A DNA stretch of 64,000 bases from Alitta virens. Lineage: Eukaryota; Annelida; Polychaeta; Phyllodocida; Nereididae. The position numbers and the translations under genes are program-made. Below the pieces are notes generated by a model, which was not told where the DNA came from, did no database searches, and worked only from the letters and a program-made list of their open reading frames with translations. The DNA is taken from NCBI GenBank assembly GCA_932294295.1, contig OW028580.1, positions 24,166,975 to 24,230,974 of the forward strand. Reading direction: 5' to 3'. Below, one piece after another: positions 1-12,391 of this stretch; within the stretch, counting starts at the first letter, position 1; each line of letters starts with the position of its first letter.

Positions 1-677
1 GTTCACTTTGTGTCAATAATACATGTCAGTGGTTTGCTCAAATTTTCGCACCCCCACTGTATGTTAATTGTGAACACTCTCTTCAATTATGAAAGCTGTT
101 TTCAATTTTGTGTCCTGATGTTTTGATTTGGGCGTTGAATTTCTATTACAGATTGCCACGACATATATGCTTCAGACTTAGTTTCTATGATCTGCGGAAA
201 AAAACATAAATTTTTGTCAGTAAGAGTGTTTCATGCAGGCAAGGAAAATGTCTACTTCCCTGAAAGGCACTTATTTTTCTGCATTTTACTGACTTGTGTC
301 AAAATTTTCAAAGATTTCAAATATTCCCGACTCTTCATTAACCTTTAAATTCTCTGACTCTTCATTTACTTTGATTTTTCCCTGACTTTTTCCAGACCAG
401 TGGCGGTAACCCTACTTACGAGATGGATGGTCACTATTTGGGAGCTGCAAGGGATCACCTATAACGGTTTCCTCCCCATTTTTAATGCTGCAGGATTCTA
501 CCATTTAATCTTAATAAAAAATACCAACAAAATTGCTGTACATTTATTCATAATATCCGTACAACAAAAAGCACATGGCAAAGCAACAGCAACTTCAAGT
601 AATACCTACAGCTACTTTGGAGTATAAAACTAACTAAATAGTGCAAGAACTTAGTTTTTACGTGCATAAGATTGTCT

Positions 678-928
678 TCAGTGACATATCACATAGTCTG
701 CAACATTTCCTATCATATGGATGGTTCTCAGGTGTCTGAGAAGACTGGTCTTAAAATTAAAAGTCTTCTGACACACTTTGCATGAAAACGGTCTTTCTCC
801 AGAGTGGATTGTGATATGATTTTTCAATTTCGCCCCACTGGCGCAAATCCGTCCACAGAGTGAACATGACCATTTCGTTTGGGACCAAGTCTGCTTTAAA
901 CTGCCTTCTTGTCTTCCTCTCCACAAAT
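678..928 (-). CDS. Z1: two-finger C2H2 terminal exon
   Basis: 82 residues. Finger 1 at 21-41 (helix -1/2/3/6 = S,A,K,N) and finger 2 at 49-70 (F,T,S,R), joined by the variant linker HSGERPF. The exon opens with LWRG and ends in the tail NVADYVICH. It is nearly identical to Z3, including the acceptor TTTTCTGCAG, so it belongs to the duplicated Z1-Z2/Z3-Z4 pair. AATAAA on the minus strand lies at 543-548, about 130 nt past the stop. The stretch 1-677 below it shows nothing else I can name. It is the most 3' exon of the array inside the window. Confidence 0.9.
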
Positions 929-1751
929 CTGCAGAAAATTATTAATTGACATTAGAACTCAGTGACACGAATTCTTTATTCTCAATTTAAGTTCATTGCA
1001 TATATGTACCTTTTTCACTCTCGCACACCAACCCTCCTCGTGTTTTGGTTATTCTCTTATCCATTTTTAAATTTGTATGCATGTACTACACTGATTCAGA
1101 TGACCACAGTATGACATGACTTCACTGATTGCACAAATGCTCACAATATATTATTGTATGAATAACACCCATGCCAGTGGTTTTCTTGGAGCCCACAAGA
1201 ATAAATTCTTCACGGCAGCTGTTTGATACACAACACAAATTTGTGATCTGTCAATTTTATTGAGGAATCAATCACAACATAATATTATTAGCATATAATA
1301 TATAATAAACGTCTATTCAATTCGAAACAGCAAAGAAGTTTGGTCAATTCAAAGAATAGTCAATAAAATTGAGTATTGATCATAAACCCATTCAAACCCT
1401 GTCTCAATTAAACTACCAAAAAGCAAAGGGATTTAAATTATATATTCATAAATTATTAAATTTGCAATGGGATATCATCATTGTTGCTGTGGAATTTGGA
1501 TGTGTCCAGCGACAAACAGTTCACAGCAGTCATATTAATCATGAAGTCCCTCCATGGTTAAGTTTTCAAAAACTAGATCTCTTCAAATAAATTTATTCTA
1601 GGCCACAACAAGGCAACTTGAGTAACTAAGAATGAGAAACAGAGGAATGTGTACCTCCAAAAGACAATTTACTAACCAATCACAAGCGACACAACTGAAA
1701 TAATAAGTTCTAAGGCTTCTTCACCCAAACATTTGTTACTGATCACACAAA

Positions 1752-1978
1752 TCAGTCATTAGTTATCACATATTCCAAGACATCGTTTATCTTATGTACG
1801 TTTCGAAGGTGTCGGTACACACTAGTCTTTACAGAGAATGGCTGCAGACACACTTTGCAAGTAAACGGTCTTTCTCCAGTGTGGACCCTCATGTGCTTCA
1901 CCAGGTCAAATTTGAATGCACTTAACTTGCCACAGATATCGCATCGCCATTTGGGTAATTGGCTTCTCATTTGAGCAC
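1752..1978 (-). CDS. Z2: two-finger C2H2 terminal exon
   Basis: 74 residues. Fingers at 12-32 (helix F,F,D,K) and 40-61 (V,T,S,R), standard HTGERPF linker, tail KINDVLEYVITND. The peptide before finger 1 is short (11 residues). Closest relative is Z4. AATAAA on the minus strand at 1592-1597, with a second candidate at 1256-1261. The 929-1751 stretch is 3' UTR and intron, and parts of it (around 1150-1265) recur upstream of Z3. Confidence 0.9.
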
Positions 1979-2329
1979 CTGGAGAAGAACAATAAGTGAC
2001 ATATGAGCTTTTTTCTTCCAGAAAAAAAGTGCTTATAAATAATTTCAGCAAATGGTCCAGTGACACCAAAATACCTATCACAATTGATCAGAATAAGGCT
2101 CATTAGTTTGCGCTCTCCATGCCACTCTCCGAACTAAACTTTTCAATTTGGCCAACTTGATGATATGATTCTACTTGTATTGCAGACAAATTTATATGAC
2201 CAACTTTTTGACATCAAACAAGAATCTGTGAAAGTAAGATCTGTATGGCTACAGTATCAACTAAGTGCTCGTCTTATATGTACAATCCAAGCATTTGACT
2301 GACCCTAATCGCATGCAATTAACAGACAT

Positions 2330-2620
2330 CTGTCACGGGACACCTCAGAATTTGTCACTCCATGCACTTGTCTTTTTTGCTTTTGACTAATTCTGCTTTT
2401 CAGACCTAGAAGAATGTTGCCACATGATTCAATAATGACAACTTTCTAAAAGTAATTAACACAATTAAATTATAAGATGTCAAATAGACATGAATATGTA
2501 CAAGAAATACTGCAGCTTGGTGACTCTTTGCTTTAACCAATCATAATCCAGGGAACCAATTATTATTCAAGGGTGCCAATCTCTGCAGCTAATATTAGTG
2601 CAGTATTATGCTGTAGCTCA
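2330..2620. repeat. Dispersed repeat, copy 1
   Basis: Diverged similarity to 21590-21860 in the same orientation: both have TTGCTTTTCAGAC, then a GTCAAATA stretch, AAATACTGC(A/T)GCTTGG, CTTTGCTT, CCAATCA and GCAGTATT in the same order and spacing. It lies between Z2 and Z3. No coding capacity. Could be an old transposon or a conserved noncoding element. Confidence 0.6.
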
Positions 2621-2734
2621 AGTTATACCTACAGATACTATAGAGTTATAAACTTAAATAGTGCAAGAACTTTGTTTTTATCATGTTAAGAAAACCCTTG
2701 ACAGCTTGTCTAGATAAACATCATAAGATGGTCT

Positions 2735-2985
2735 TCAGTGACATACCACGTAGTCTGCAACATTTTCTATCATATGGACAGTTCTCAGGTGTCTGAGAAG
2801 ACTGGTCTTGAAATTGAAAGTCTTCTGACACACTTTGCATGAAAACGGTCTTTCTCCAGTGTGGACTGTTATGTGATTTTTCAAGTTTGCCTCGCTAGCG
2901 CAAATCCGCCCACAGAGTGAACATGGCCATTTCTTGTGGGACCAAGTCTCCTTTATACTGCCTTCTTGTCCTCCTCTCCACAAAT
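2735..2985 (-). CDS. Z3: two-finger C2H2 terminal exon, sister of Z1
   Basis: 82 residues, same length and acceptor as Z1. Fingers at 21-41 (helix S,A,N,N) and 49-70 (F,T,S,R). It keeps the consensus HTGERPF linker where Z1 has HSGERPF. N-terminus LWRGGQ, tail NVADYVVCH. Differences from Z1 cluster in the first-finger helix. No AATAAA is seen in the 1979-2734 gap below; that gap holds one copy of a dispersed repeat (2330-2620). Confidence 0.9.
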
Positions 2986-3735
2986 CTGCAGAAAATTATT
3001 GATTGACATTAGAACAAGTTCTTTATCCTTAAGTTTTAAGTTCATTGCATATGTATATCTTTTTCACTCTCGCATATCAAGAGATGTGTAATGGTTATTC
3101 TCCATTATTCATTTGTGTATGTATGTACTACATTGATGCAGTTGTACACAGTATGACATGACTTCACTGATTGAGCAAATGTTCACAACATATTATTGTA
3201 TGAATAACACCCATGCCATTAGTTTTCTTGGAGCACACAAGCATAAATTCTTCACGGCAGCGGTTTGATACACAACACAAATTTGTGATCTGTCAATTTT
3301 ATTGAGGAATCAATCACAACCTGGCGCTATAAGCATATAATACATAGAATAAACATGTACTTAAATTCGAAAGAGCAAAGAAGTTTTAAGTGCTCATAAA
3401 TAATCTCAAATAAAAAGACCATAAAATGATCGTATTCAATTCAAACCATGTCTTCATTACCAAAATTGAACAAGCAGTCAATGTGATTGAATTATATACA
3501 TAAATTACAACACTTGCAAAGAGAATCATAATCGTTGCTGAGGAATTTGGATGTTTCCAGCAACAAACAGTTTACAACAGTAATGATCAAGTATTCCGTA
3601 AACTGCAGATCTCACACCCATCACAAGCCGAGTTACTAAGAATGTAAAAATAGTAAACAGAGGAAATCGAAAGGTTCAAAAGACAAAATATTCACTAATC
3701 ACCAACTAAACAATTGATATAGTTCTAAGGCTTCT

Positions 3736-3968
3736 TCACCCAAAATTTGTCATTATCACATATTCCAAGACATCGTTTATCTTATGTACATTTCGAAGGT
3801 GTCTGTACACACTAGTCTTCACAGTGAATGGCTGCCGACACACTTTGCAAGTAAACGGTTTTTCTCCAGTGTGGACTCTCTTGTGCTTCGCCAGGTTAAA
3901 TTTGCGTGTACATAACTGGCCGCAGATATCACATTGATATTTGTGCAGTTGACTTTTCATTTGCACAC
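3736..3968 (-). CDS. Z4: two-finger C2H2 terminal exon, sister of Z2
   Basis: 76 residues. Fingers at 12-32 (helix R,F,N,K) and 40-61 (V,T,S,R); finger 1 has HKRVH instead of HMRVH. Tail KINDVLEYVIMTNFG. Acceptor TTCTTCTACAG. AATAAA on the minus strand at 3298-3303, inside a block copied from the Z2 downstream region. The rest of 2986-3735 is unremarkable. Confidence 0.9.
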
Positions 3969-4546
3969 CTGTAGAAGAACAATAAGTGACGTATGAGACT
4001 TTTAGAAAAAGTGTTTATAAATAATTGTAGCAAACAGTCCAGTGATATACAAAAATACCAGAATTGATCACAACTTGTTCACAACAGGGCATGTTATAGG
4101 ATGCCACTCTCCCGACCAAAATTTTCAATTTGACCAACTTGAAGGTAGATGGAAATGATCCTTCTTGCACTGCAGAAAAATTCATATGACTTACTGTCTG
4201 ACATCAAACAAGAATCTACTACAATGCAGAATGCACCATTACCACAATGAGCGAAGGCCTGCAGCCTAACACAGTAGTAAGGAATGCATGCTACAGTTCA
4301 TTTTATCAACTGAGAGCATGCCTTGTGTGTTATCCAAGAATTAGACACATGCTAATTCTGTATATACCTAAGACACATTTAACCACTTGGCCAGGGATTA
4401 CCCTTTTAGCTGAAGGAGTGACCATTGTAATTGCTATACAAACGTGTCTTCATTCAGATTATTGAAGTCTACGTAAATCTAGTTGCACAAACAGCGACCA
4501 TGTGTCTTAAGACTGGCCACAAAAATGTTAATCGTGAACATTTTAT

Positions 4547-4800
4547 TCAGTTAGTATGCACATATGCAGAAAAGCTACTTTCGATCTTGTGAACACATCG
4601 AAGGTGTCTATAGACATGGTGCTTGACATTGAATGACTTCTGACACAGTATGCAAGCGAATGGTCTTTCTCCGGTGTGGACTCTCATGTGCTTCTGCAAG
4701 TCACTTTTATTGCCACTCGTCTTGTCGCAGAACGGACACAACCATCTCTTTTTAGACCCAACCATCTTAAAACTCGGTTCTAGTCCTCGGAAGAGAGAAT
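4547..4800 (-). CDS. Z5: two-finger C2H2 terminal exon
   Basis: 83 residues. Fingers at 21-41 (helix N,S,D,K) and 49-70 (V,H,H,R). The unusual His-His in the second helix is not seen elsewhere in the array. Tail KIESSFSAYVHTN departs from the NVADYV pattern. The stop TGA overlaps a minus-strand AATAAA (4542-4547), which would leave a very short 3' UTR if used. The 3969-4546 stretch below is otherwise plain AT-rich sequence. Confidence 0.9.
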
Positions 4801-5291
4801 CTGAAGAAAATCAAGGATTGCAAATGAGACAGGGAATGAGAACATGCAAATGTTGCACTAAACTTCAAACAGAGAGAATGAAGAATAATAACTTCATCAA
4901 GATCAAGTAACACTGCTGATTAGGTAAGTCTTACAAACATAGAACTGACACAGCTAAGTATTTGTTAAAACTTTATTGATAATCGATAACACTGTTCGAA
5001 GTACCGTGATCTTATGACATTCTAAATTCCAAATTTGAACCGAATGAACTGTTAACAAACATTGTGCAAAGTAACGCTCCTTTAACTACTGAACTTCAAC
5101 TTCAACTTGAACTTCCGATTATCTATCAATCAAACTATAAGAAACATCTACAATATGAATTTAATTTGTTGAACATTTTATGAGTTGTCCTTAGCAAAAG
5201 GATTACTGTAAACAATGAAATTTTTTTTCGCCCAACACTGGTAAACAATATAAATTTGAGTCAGCTTATACAGTTTTTCTACCAGTCCACA

Positions 5292-5560
5292 CTATATGGC
5301 ATTTGTGTGTGTACTAGCGTCAACATAATCCGCAACGTTTTCTATTTTGTGTGTGCGACGGATGTGTCTATACAGAGGGTCAGTTCTTGCAAAACTCATG
5401 TGACACACTTTGCACGAAAAGGGTTTCTCTCCAGTGTGTGTCCTCATGTGCTTCTGCAAATCACAATTACTGATACTAGTCTGCCCACATACTGAACACG
5501 GCCATATTGTTTGCTTCCCATACTGATTAAAACCCATATTTGGTCTTCCCATCCAGAACC
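5292..5560 (-). CDS. Z6: two-finger C2H2 terminal exon
   Basis: 88 residues, beginning FWMGRPN, an opening shared with Z7. Fingers at 21-41 (helix S,C,D,K) and 49-70 (R,D,P,R); a proline at helix position 3 of finger 2 is unusual for a recognition helix. Tail [18 protein letters not shown] is longer than in neighbours. AATAAA on the minus strand at 4972-4977, about 315 nt past the stop. Confidence 0.9.
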
Positions 5561-5874
5561 CTGAAGAAAATCAATGAATTATCAGAATAACACTTGAAAT
5601 AGTAACTTATAGAAGTACGAAACTTATCATTCTTATCCATACAAAAAAAAAAATAATAATAATTATGTGCCAGCAAATAAAGTACAACTGCCTTATAAAT
5701 CATAAAACAACATAATTTTGGCATCACTGCAGCTTCCGTATGATATATTCAGATGGTTTGTTGTGAAATTATAACCAGACTGCATTTCTGAACCATTGTT
5801 AATAACCTCCTAATTCTGAAGAAGTGTTTTATTCAATATATTCACGACTGCTTGGCCTATAGACTCAGTTTGTT

Positions 5875-6116
5875 TCATATATAATCAGCCACATCCTCTA
5901 TCTTGTGAACTTTCCGCAAATGATCATAAAGATAATCTTTACGAGCGAATGCCTTATGACACAATGTGCAAGAATATGGTTTCTCTCCAGTGTGTGTTCT
6001 CAAATGCCTCTGCAAGTGAGCATTGCTGACATTAGCCTTCCCACATAGCGAACAAGACCATTTTTTGGGGTTTTCAGACTCATCATAACTTGCATTTGGT
6101 CTTCCCATCCAGCACC
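5875..6116 (-). CDS. Z7: two-finger C2H2 terminal exon
   Basis: 79 residues, opening CWMGRPN. Fingers at 21-41 (helix S,A,H,R) and 49-70 (R,D,Y,D), linker HTGEKPY. Tail KIEDVADYI stops directly after the conserved motif. The second-finger RKD core links it to Z8 and to Z23-Z27. AATAAA on the minus strand at 5828-5833, 42 nt past the stop. The 5561-5874 stretch holds nothing else. Confidence 0.9.
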
Positions 6117-6373
6117 CTGAAGAAAACCAATAAATATTACTTTAACAGAAATAAAAGTTTTGTGTAGGCAAGTGAAAAATGATCACCCTATGAATCATAC
6201 AATAGCATAGTTTGACATCTTTGCAGCTTCCACGGGCAATATTCACATGGTTTGGTCTAAAATCATAAATAGCAAGTCAGTAACGATATATGCTCCCCAC
6301 TTATATACTGCATTTCTGAGCTACAACATTCTATGCTTGTTAAGATCACCTCATGGCTGCCTAGCCTAGTGAT

Positions 6374-6624
6374 TCATTTTTTGTCAACATAATCAGCCAC
6401 CTTCTCTATGTTATGAACTTTTCGCAAGTGTGTATAAAGATTGTCAATGCGAGTAAATGTCTTATGACACAATTTGCAACAAAATGGTCTTTCTCCAGTG
6501 TGGATTCTCATGTGAGACAGCAAATGAGCTTCGCAGACACTAGTCCTCCCGCACAGGGAACACTGATATTTCTTTAGTGCACCAGTTGGGTTTAACCTTG
6601 GATCCTGCCTTCCTCCCCAGTGAT
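6374..6624 (-). CDS. Z8: two-finger C2H2 terminal exon
   Basis: 82 residues and no internal ATG before the first finger, so it is easily missed by start-codon-based ORF calling. It opens HWGGRQD. Fingers at 21-41 (helix C,A,H,S) and 49-70 (R,D,N,T), linker HTGERPF, tail NIEKVADYVDKK. All eight zinc ligands are present. Acceptor TTTTCTTCAG. No AATAAA is visible in the 6117-6373 gap. Confidence 0.9.
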
Positions 6625-6811
6625 CTGAAGAAAAACCAATGATGACGTTAAATTTTGGAAATTAAGAATCTTTGTCCAGACAAGTCAATATAGACAACAA
6701 AATTTCTGATGTCTTTCGATTGAAATCCTGTGTGTAAGTAGCAAAATGTCTCAACATCTGGTAATCCTCGAATAAGAATGAATCTGTACAATCTAAATGC
6801 ATAGTTCCTCC

Positions 6812-7065
6812 TCAGCTGAGATCTATGTACTGAGCAGCATCGTCAACAGAATGGATATTGCGCAAATGTCTGCAGATGCTACTCCTGTCATTGAAAGTCT
6901 TCCGACACACTTTGCATACAAATGGTCGCTCTCCAGTGTGGACCCTTAAGTGCTTCTGTAAATCACATTTACTGGAACTCATCTTGCCACAAAGTGGACA
7001 TTGCCATAATTTCTTTTGAGAACCAGTTTGATTAACAAGTGATACCAGACCATCCACCCACGGAC
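6812..7065 (-). CDS. Z9: two-finger C2H2 terminal exon
   Basis: 83 residues, opening PWVDGLVSL. Fingers at 22-42 (helix S,C,D,K) and 50-71 (D,S,S,R). Tail SVDDAAQYIDLS is a diverged form of the usual KIDNVAEYV. It starts the NDK/NDR second-finger group (Z9-Z22). Acceptor TTTTGCTTCAG, shared with Z10. Confidence 0.9.
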
Positions 7066-7730
7066 CTGAAGCAAAATCAAGCATAGGATTTAATCTGTGT
7101 TGGAAGCAATGCAACACATTTTCAACTATAATGTGACATATTGAGATTTGCTAATACTATTAGATATTAGCCAAATCAAACTGCATGAGTGATGAGCCAC
7201 TGTGAGAAGGCTCATAACCCTGAGAAATAAAAAATTCAAGTGTGACCTGAATATCATATGATTTATTTCATAATTCAACATCAACCAAAACATTGACAAT
7301 TCAATAGGCATGTCATGCATAATCAGAGCATTACATCAAAAAGTTATTTAATGTTTACAAAATATTGCTGCCACCATGGTATAAGAACTGTGGCTTATGA
7401 AATGAAATTCAGATATTTTGACACAACCATCCTTCACTCCTGCAGGTCATTGGTAAAAGGAATGTCAATTTCCAGATTTCCAAATCACTACTCTTTTATC
7501 CACTGGCACCCCATTACAAACAAGTCATTTAAACATATTGTAACCATAATGCTGGCGAGAAAATGTCAATGGTATGTCTTCAAAAACACAAAAAGCTGAG
7601 AAAGCGTAATCGCTACACTTCAGTTAACTATTTCATAAAAATCTCCTTTAATATACTATGCCTAGTCCAGCGATTCAAATCACTATAATAAGCAAATCTA
7701 AAAGTAACATTGTCAACAAACCATCAATTT

Positions 7731-7984
7731 TCACTTCGTCTGCACATATTCAGCAATATTGTCAATTTTGTGCATATTTCGCAAGTGTTTAATAATTGCA
7801 CTCTTGTCATTGAAAGTCCTCTGACACACTTTGCATGCAAATGGTCTTTCTCCAGTGTGGATTCTCACATGTTTCTGTAAGTCATATTTTCTGGGATTCA
7901 TCTTGCCACATAGCCGACATTGCCATACTTTCATTTTAGATCCAGTTTGATTAACAAGTAATAACAGACCATCTATCAACGGAC
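7731..7984 (-). CDS. Z10: two-finger C2H2 terminal exon
   Basis: 83 residues, opening PLIDGLLLL. Fingers at 22-42 (helix R,Y,D,K) and 50-71 (D,S,A,K), tail KIDNIAEYVQTK. Second finger almost the same as Z11 and Z12. AATAAA on the minus strand at 7262-7267. The 7066-7730 stretch is intron and UTR, with pieces repeated around Z11 and Z12. Confidence 0.9.
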
Positions 7985-8558
7985 CTGAAGCAAAATCAAG
8001 CATTGGATTGAATCTTTTTAAGAGCAATGCAGCAGATTCTTATGTGGCATATTGAGAATTGGCAAATTTATTTGACATTAGTCAAATCCAAACCAGTGAT
8101 CAACCACAGGTTCTGAAGAATATATCAACTTCCACACAATGAGAAATACGACAACAACCCTGTATATCGTATGTTTAATTTCAAAGGACACTATAAAGCA
8201 AAACCCTTATTAGTTCTGAAGACTTGTCACGAATAAACAACCACATTAATATAAACACATTTTGGACTAAAGTTTATAAATTCATGCATATTGCTTTCAC
8301 CAGAAATTTGTGTTAAAGGCAAACAATGTTAACTTCAAGCTTCATTCTCCAGTGAGAACCTGGGTGAGATATAGTGATCATTTTGGAGACAATGCAAATT
8401 GTTAACTAACTTATTGAAAAAGCCAACGGAACACTAAAGCAGAGAAGGGTTTTTGGGACTTTTCCTAACTTATCTCCTTTAAAATACCAAATCAAGTCCA
8501 CCCATTCAACCTACATTAAGTAAATCTGAAAGTAATACAGCTAATCAACCATCAAAAT

Positions 8559-8809
8559 TCACTTCATCTGCACATAATCAGCAACATTGTCAATTTTGTG
8601 GATATTTCGCAAGTGTTTAATGATTGCGCTCTTGTCATTGAAAGCCCTCTGACACACTTTGCATGCAAATGGTCTTTCTCCAGTGTGGACTCTCATGTGC
8701 CTTTCCATGTCACATTTACTGCCACTTATCTTGCCACAAAGCGGACATTGCCATTTCTTTTTTGAACCAGGTTGACAAATAGCAGAGGCCACACCATCCA
8801 TCCATGAAC
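8559..8809 (-). CDS. Z11: two-finger C2H2 terminal exon
   Basis: 82 residues, opening SWMDGVASA. Fingers at 21-41 (helix S,C,D,R) and 49-70 (D,S,A,K), tail KIDNVADYVQMK. A member of the Z10-Z12 triplet. Only ATTAAA (minus strand, 8174-8179) is seen as a possible poly(A) signal in the 7985-8558 gap. Confidence 0.9.
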
Positions 8810-9554
8810 CTGAAGAAAAACCAAGTATTGGATTTAATCTTTTTTATGAGCAATGCAATACGTTCCCAATATCACACACAATGTGACATTGTGATTTGGT
8901 AAAATTATTAGATATAAGTCAAATCTGACTGAGTGATCAACCACAAGCTCTCTTTTACTGAGTACTATTAATTCTTAAGTGTGCTTCCACACAATGAGAA
9001 AAATGAAACTCAATAACAGCCTCGAATATCAGCTTTGTTTTAAAAGACCACAATGGGAAATTCTTTATTAATCCCAAAAATGTCAAGAATAAACACATCA
9101 CATTACTAACACTTGTTGGACTAAAGCTTATAAATTATGTTGCCATCCCCATGGCATAATTAGTGTTAAAGGCAACAGGTGTAAACTTAAATTTTCATTC
9201 TCCAGTGAGAAACTCAGGATGCTTTTTTATTAAAACTAAATTCAGATATAGATGGAGATGGAGACCAAGAAAAGTGTGAATTATCAATTTCCAGATCTCC
9301 CAACTTATAATGGTAAATCTACCAATACCTCAATACAAATAATTCATCAAAATATGTAGTCATAATAACCAATGATAAATGTCACTGAAAAAGCCAACAG
9401 AACACCTTCCAAACAAACTAAAGCTGGAAAGGCATCTGTGCTACTTCGATCCACTTTTCATAACTTATTTCTTTTAAAATACCATGTTTAGTCCAACCAT
9501 TCAACTTGCTATGTTGAGCAAAGCTAAGGACTACTGTCAGCAAACCATCAAATT

Positions 9555-9808
9555 TCACTTTTTCTGCACATATTCAGCAACATTGTCAATTTTGTGGATA
9601 CTTCGCAAGTGCTTAAAGATTGCACTCTTGTCATTGAAAGCCTTTTGACACACTTTGCATGCAAATGGTCGTTCCCCGGTGTGGACTCTCATGTGTTTCT
9701 GGGAGTCACATTTACTGGCACTTATCCTGCCACAAAGCGAACATTGCCATGATTTTCTTTTTGAGCCAGATTGAAAAAAGGCAGAGGCCAAACCATCCAT
9801 CCATGGAC
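9555..9808 (-). CDS. Z12: two-finger C2H2 terminal exon
   Basis: 83 residues, opening PWMDGLASA. Fingers at 22-42 (helix S,C,D,K, with Ser replacing the usual Leu at helix position 4) and 50-71 (D,S,A,K). Tail KIDNVAEYVQKK. AATAAA on the minus strand at 9226-9231 and 9064-9069. The 8810-9554 stretch repeats short intron blocks from around Z10 and Z11. Confidence 0.9.
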
Positions 9809-10587
9809 CTGAAGAAAAACCAAGTATTGGATTTAATCTTTCTTTTAGGAGCAATACATTCCTTACCTATATACGACAAATTGAGAAACTGTTAAATTAC
9901 TGGATATAACCTAAATCCAAATGAGTGATTAACTTCAAACTCTGAATGTAAAGTAATTTGTGACACACTTTCACCTTGCTTTTAATTCTTAACGTACATG
10001 ACTATTTTTCCCCCTTCCACACACTCGGTAATACAAAACTCAATTGCATACTGAATATCAAGCATTTTATTTATTAAAAAAACTACGACATTCTAACTAT
10101 GTATCTGATATTAAACTGTACGTAATACTTTTATCAACAAATAACATACAACTAAAGCTTTAAATTTATGATGCCGTAACTCTAGTATGAAGTCTTTAAG
10201 CTAACAGGAACCGTTCACTGAAATAGCCTTTCTCCTTCCAGAACCTTCACATGACATCACAAATAATAATCAGATGCGCAATTAAAAAATTAGACGTGTA
10301 ATCATCTCACAGAACAAGCCTAACAATCCTTCGGACTTTACAATGTAGGAATGAAAGGAAAAAATACAGTGCACTTAAGCTTCAATTCCAAAAATTATAA
10401 TCCTTGTAGAAAAAATCCGATATGTCAATGAAAGTTTACCATTCACTTCTAAAGACCTCATGGCACCTGCAGAAGACTTCAGAAAAAAAAAAAACTTTTT
10501 TCCATTATATTACCATCCTGGGACAGGATCACATGATTATCGACCTTATAATCTGAAGCGAAAATGTTGACCAATAACCATCATAAT

Positions 10588-10844
10588 TTACTTAGACTGC
10601 ACATACTCGGCAACTTTGTCAATTTTGTGGATATTTCGCAAGTGTCTGAAAATAACACTCTTGTCACTGTAAGTCTTGTGACACAGTTTGCATGCAAATG
10701 GTCTTTCTCCAGTGTGGACTCTCATGTGCTTCTCCATGTCGTTCTTGCTTGAATTCCTCTTACCGCACAGTGAGCATTGCCATTTCGTTTGCCAATCAGA
10801 CTGGTTTACAACGGAGTACAGACCTCGAGATCTCATCCACACAC
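10588..10844 (-). CDS. Z13: two-finger C2H2 terminal exon
   Basis: 84 residues, opening VWMRSRG. Fingers at 23-43 (helix S,N,D,K) and 51-72 (D,S,V,R; Tyr replaces the structural Phe). Tail KIDKVAEYVQSK. Two overlapping AATAAA on the minus strand at 10066-10075, about 510 nt past the stop. The 9809-10587 gap has nothing else. Confidence 0.9.
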
Positions 10845-11566
10845 CTGAAGAAAAGCAACACCTCAATGTGAAATATTTTGAAATTTGTGCTTTTTTTCTG
10901 TAAGTATGTTTCACATCAAATTATATCATATGGCAGCTTCTTCGGTCGTAGACCTTTTGCTGATTTGTACTGTTTGTGTGGTATTCTCAATTAAAATAGT
11001 GTTGTGCTTCCTCAGTGTTGCACTTTTTGAATGCTGATTGGATGGTTAGACTATTGGGTTGAGAGAGTATGTGTTCATCCAGTGACTATCTAGTCTATTC
11101 TTGAATGCATCATATCAGCAAGACTTTTCATCTTTGTGCATTTCTGCCCATATTCCGCTTTCTTTTGTGCATTTTCCACTAACATGCATCAAGTCTGAAT
11201 CTCATCCTATTTCAACCCTTAAAAGTTCTCTGTCTATCTGCGTTTTGCGAAACTTCTCAAACATTTCCAATTGAGTCATCTTCCTCTTGCATCATCAAGT
11301 TTGATGAGCACAACTAGACCAGCATAATAGACAACAAATATTGTGTTTCAGACAAAGCGTAAAAATCCTTTATTTTGTTGAGTGTAAAATAACCATGAGT
11401 ATATAAAATCGACCTACAAGTACAAAAATCTCTACTTATTGACACCGGAATTATTAGATATAAAAGTTTTGCCCCTACTCTGGCTTGAGGGTTACCTTAG
11501 GAACAAACCACAGCAAATGATGGTTCCTTTGAAGTTCTTTAGCTATCTACAACAATCATGCAGTGA

Positions 11567-11832
11567 TTAGGGGACTTCATCAACATTATCTTTTACAGTG
11601 TCCACATAATCAGAAACATTGTCCACTTTATGTATGCTTCGCAAATGTCTGTTAACGTGGCCTTTATCATTGAAACTCTTCTGACACACTTTGCAAGTAA
11701 ATGGTTTTTCTCCAGTGTGGACTCTCATGTGCCTTTGCGAATCGCGTTTACTACCACTAATCTTGCCACATAGAGAACATTTCCATTTTGGTTGACCACT
11801 TTGCATTTCGCCACTGGATCCCATCCAAGTAT
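11567..11832 (-). CDS. Z14: two-finger C2H2 terminal exon
   Basis: 87 residues, opening TWMGSSGEM. Fingers at 18-38 (helix S,R,D,R; Ser at helix position 4) and 46-67 (D,G,H,R), linker HTGEKPF. Tail [12 protein letters not shown] continues ten further acidic residues. Sister of Z18. AATAAA on the minus strand at 11369-11374. The 10845-11566 gap shows no other feature. Confidence 0.9.
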
Positions 11833-12391
11833 CTGAAGAGAAAAAATATTGTCCTCTCTTGAGATTTCAATATTGCATTTTTCATGCATGCTCTCACGCA
11901 TTCAATATTTAAGGGAAAAAGACATTTCAGTCCATTTATTTGCTCATTGGTTAAAATTTATTATTCCCAGTCCACCCCGGCATTCAACTCTTTTGTCTTG
12001 AGGGTCAGCCTCACATGGTGCAAGTGAAAGTATCCCAAATGTTTGAAAGAGTAGAGTGAAACTACCAACGTACTGTAAGTAAAATTCCAACAGCAACAAC
12101 GGTCTATAAGACAAATTTTCATTTATTTTTTTTCAAACCTCATTTCATGACAGTACATGCGCAACATTGAAAAGGTTAATCAGGAATATTAAACAGCTCA
12201 AAAGAAACATAATTTCCAGTCACCTCAACAATAACTAACAATACAACTACTCTGTATAATCTTAATTAATACTATCGGTCTTGGAGATTACCACATAAAT
12301 ATAATCTAATACAAAACCCATATTGCAATTAGGATACACTATAGATCATGCCAAAAGTCTGCACATCTATGTTATGGAAAAGAGTGGACGC

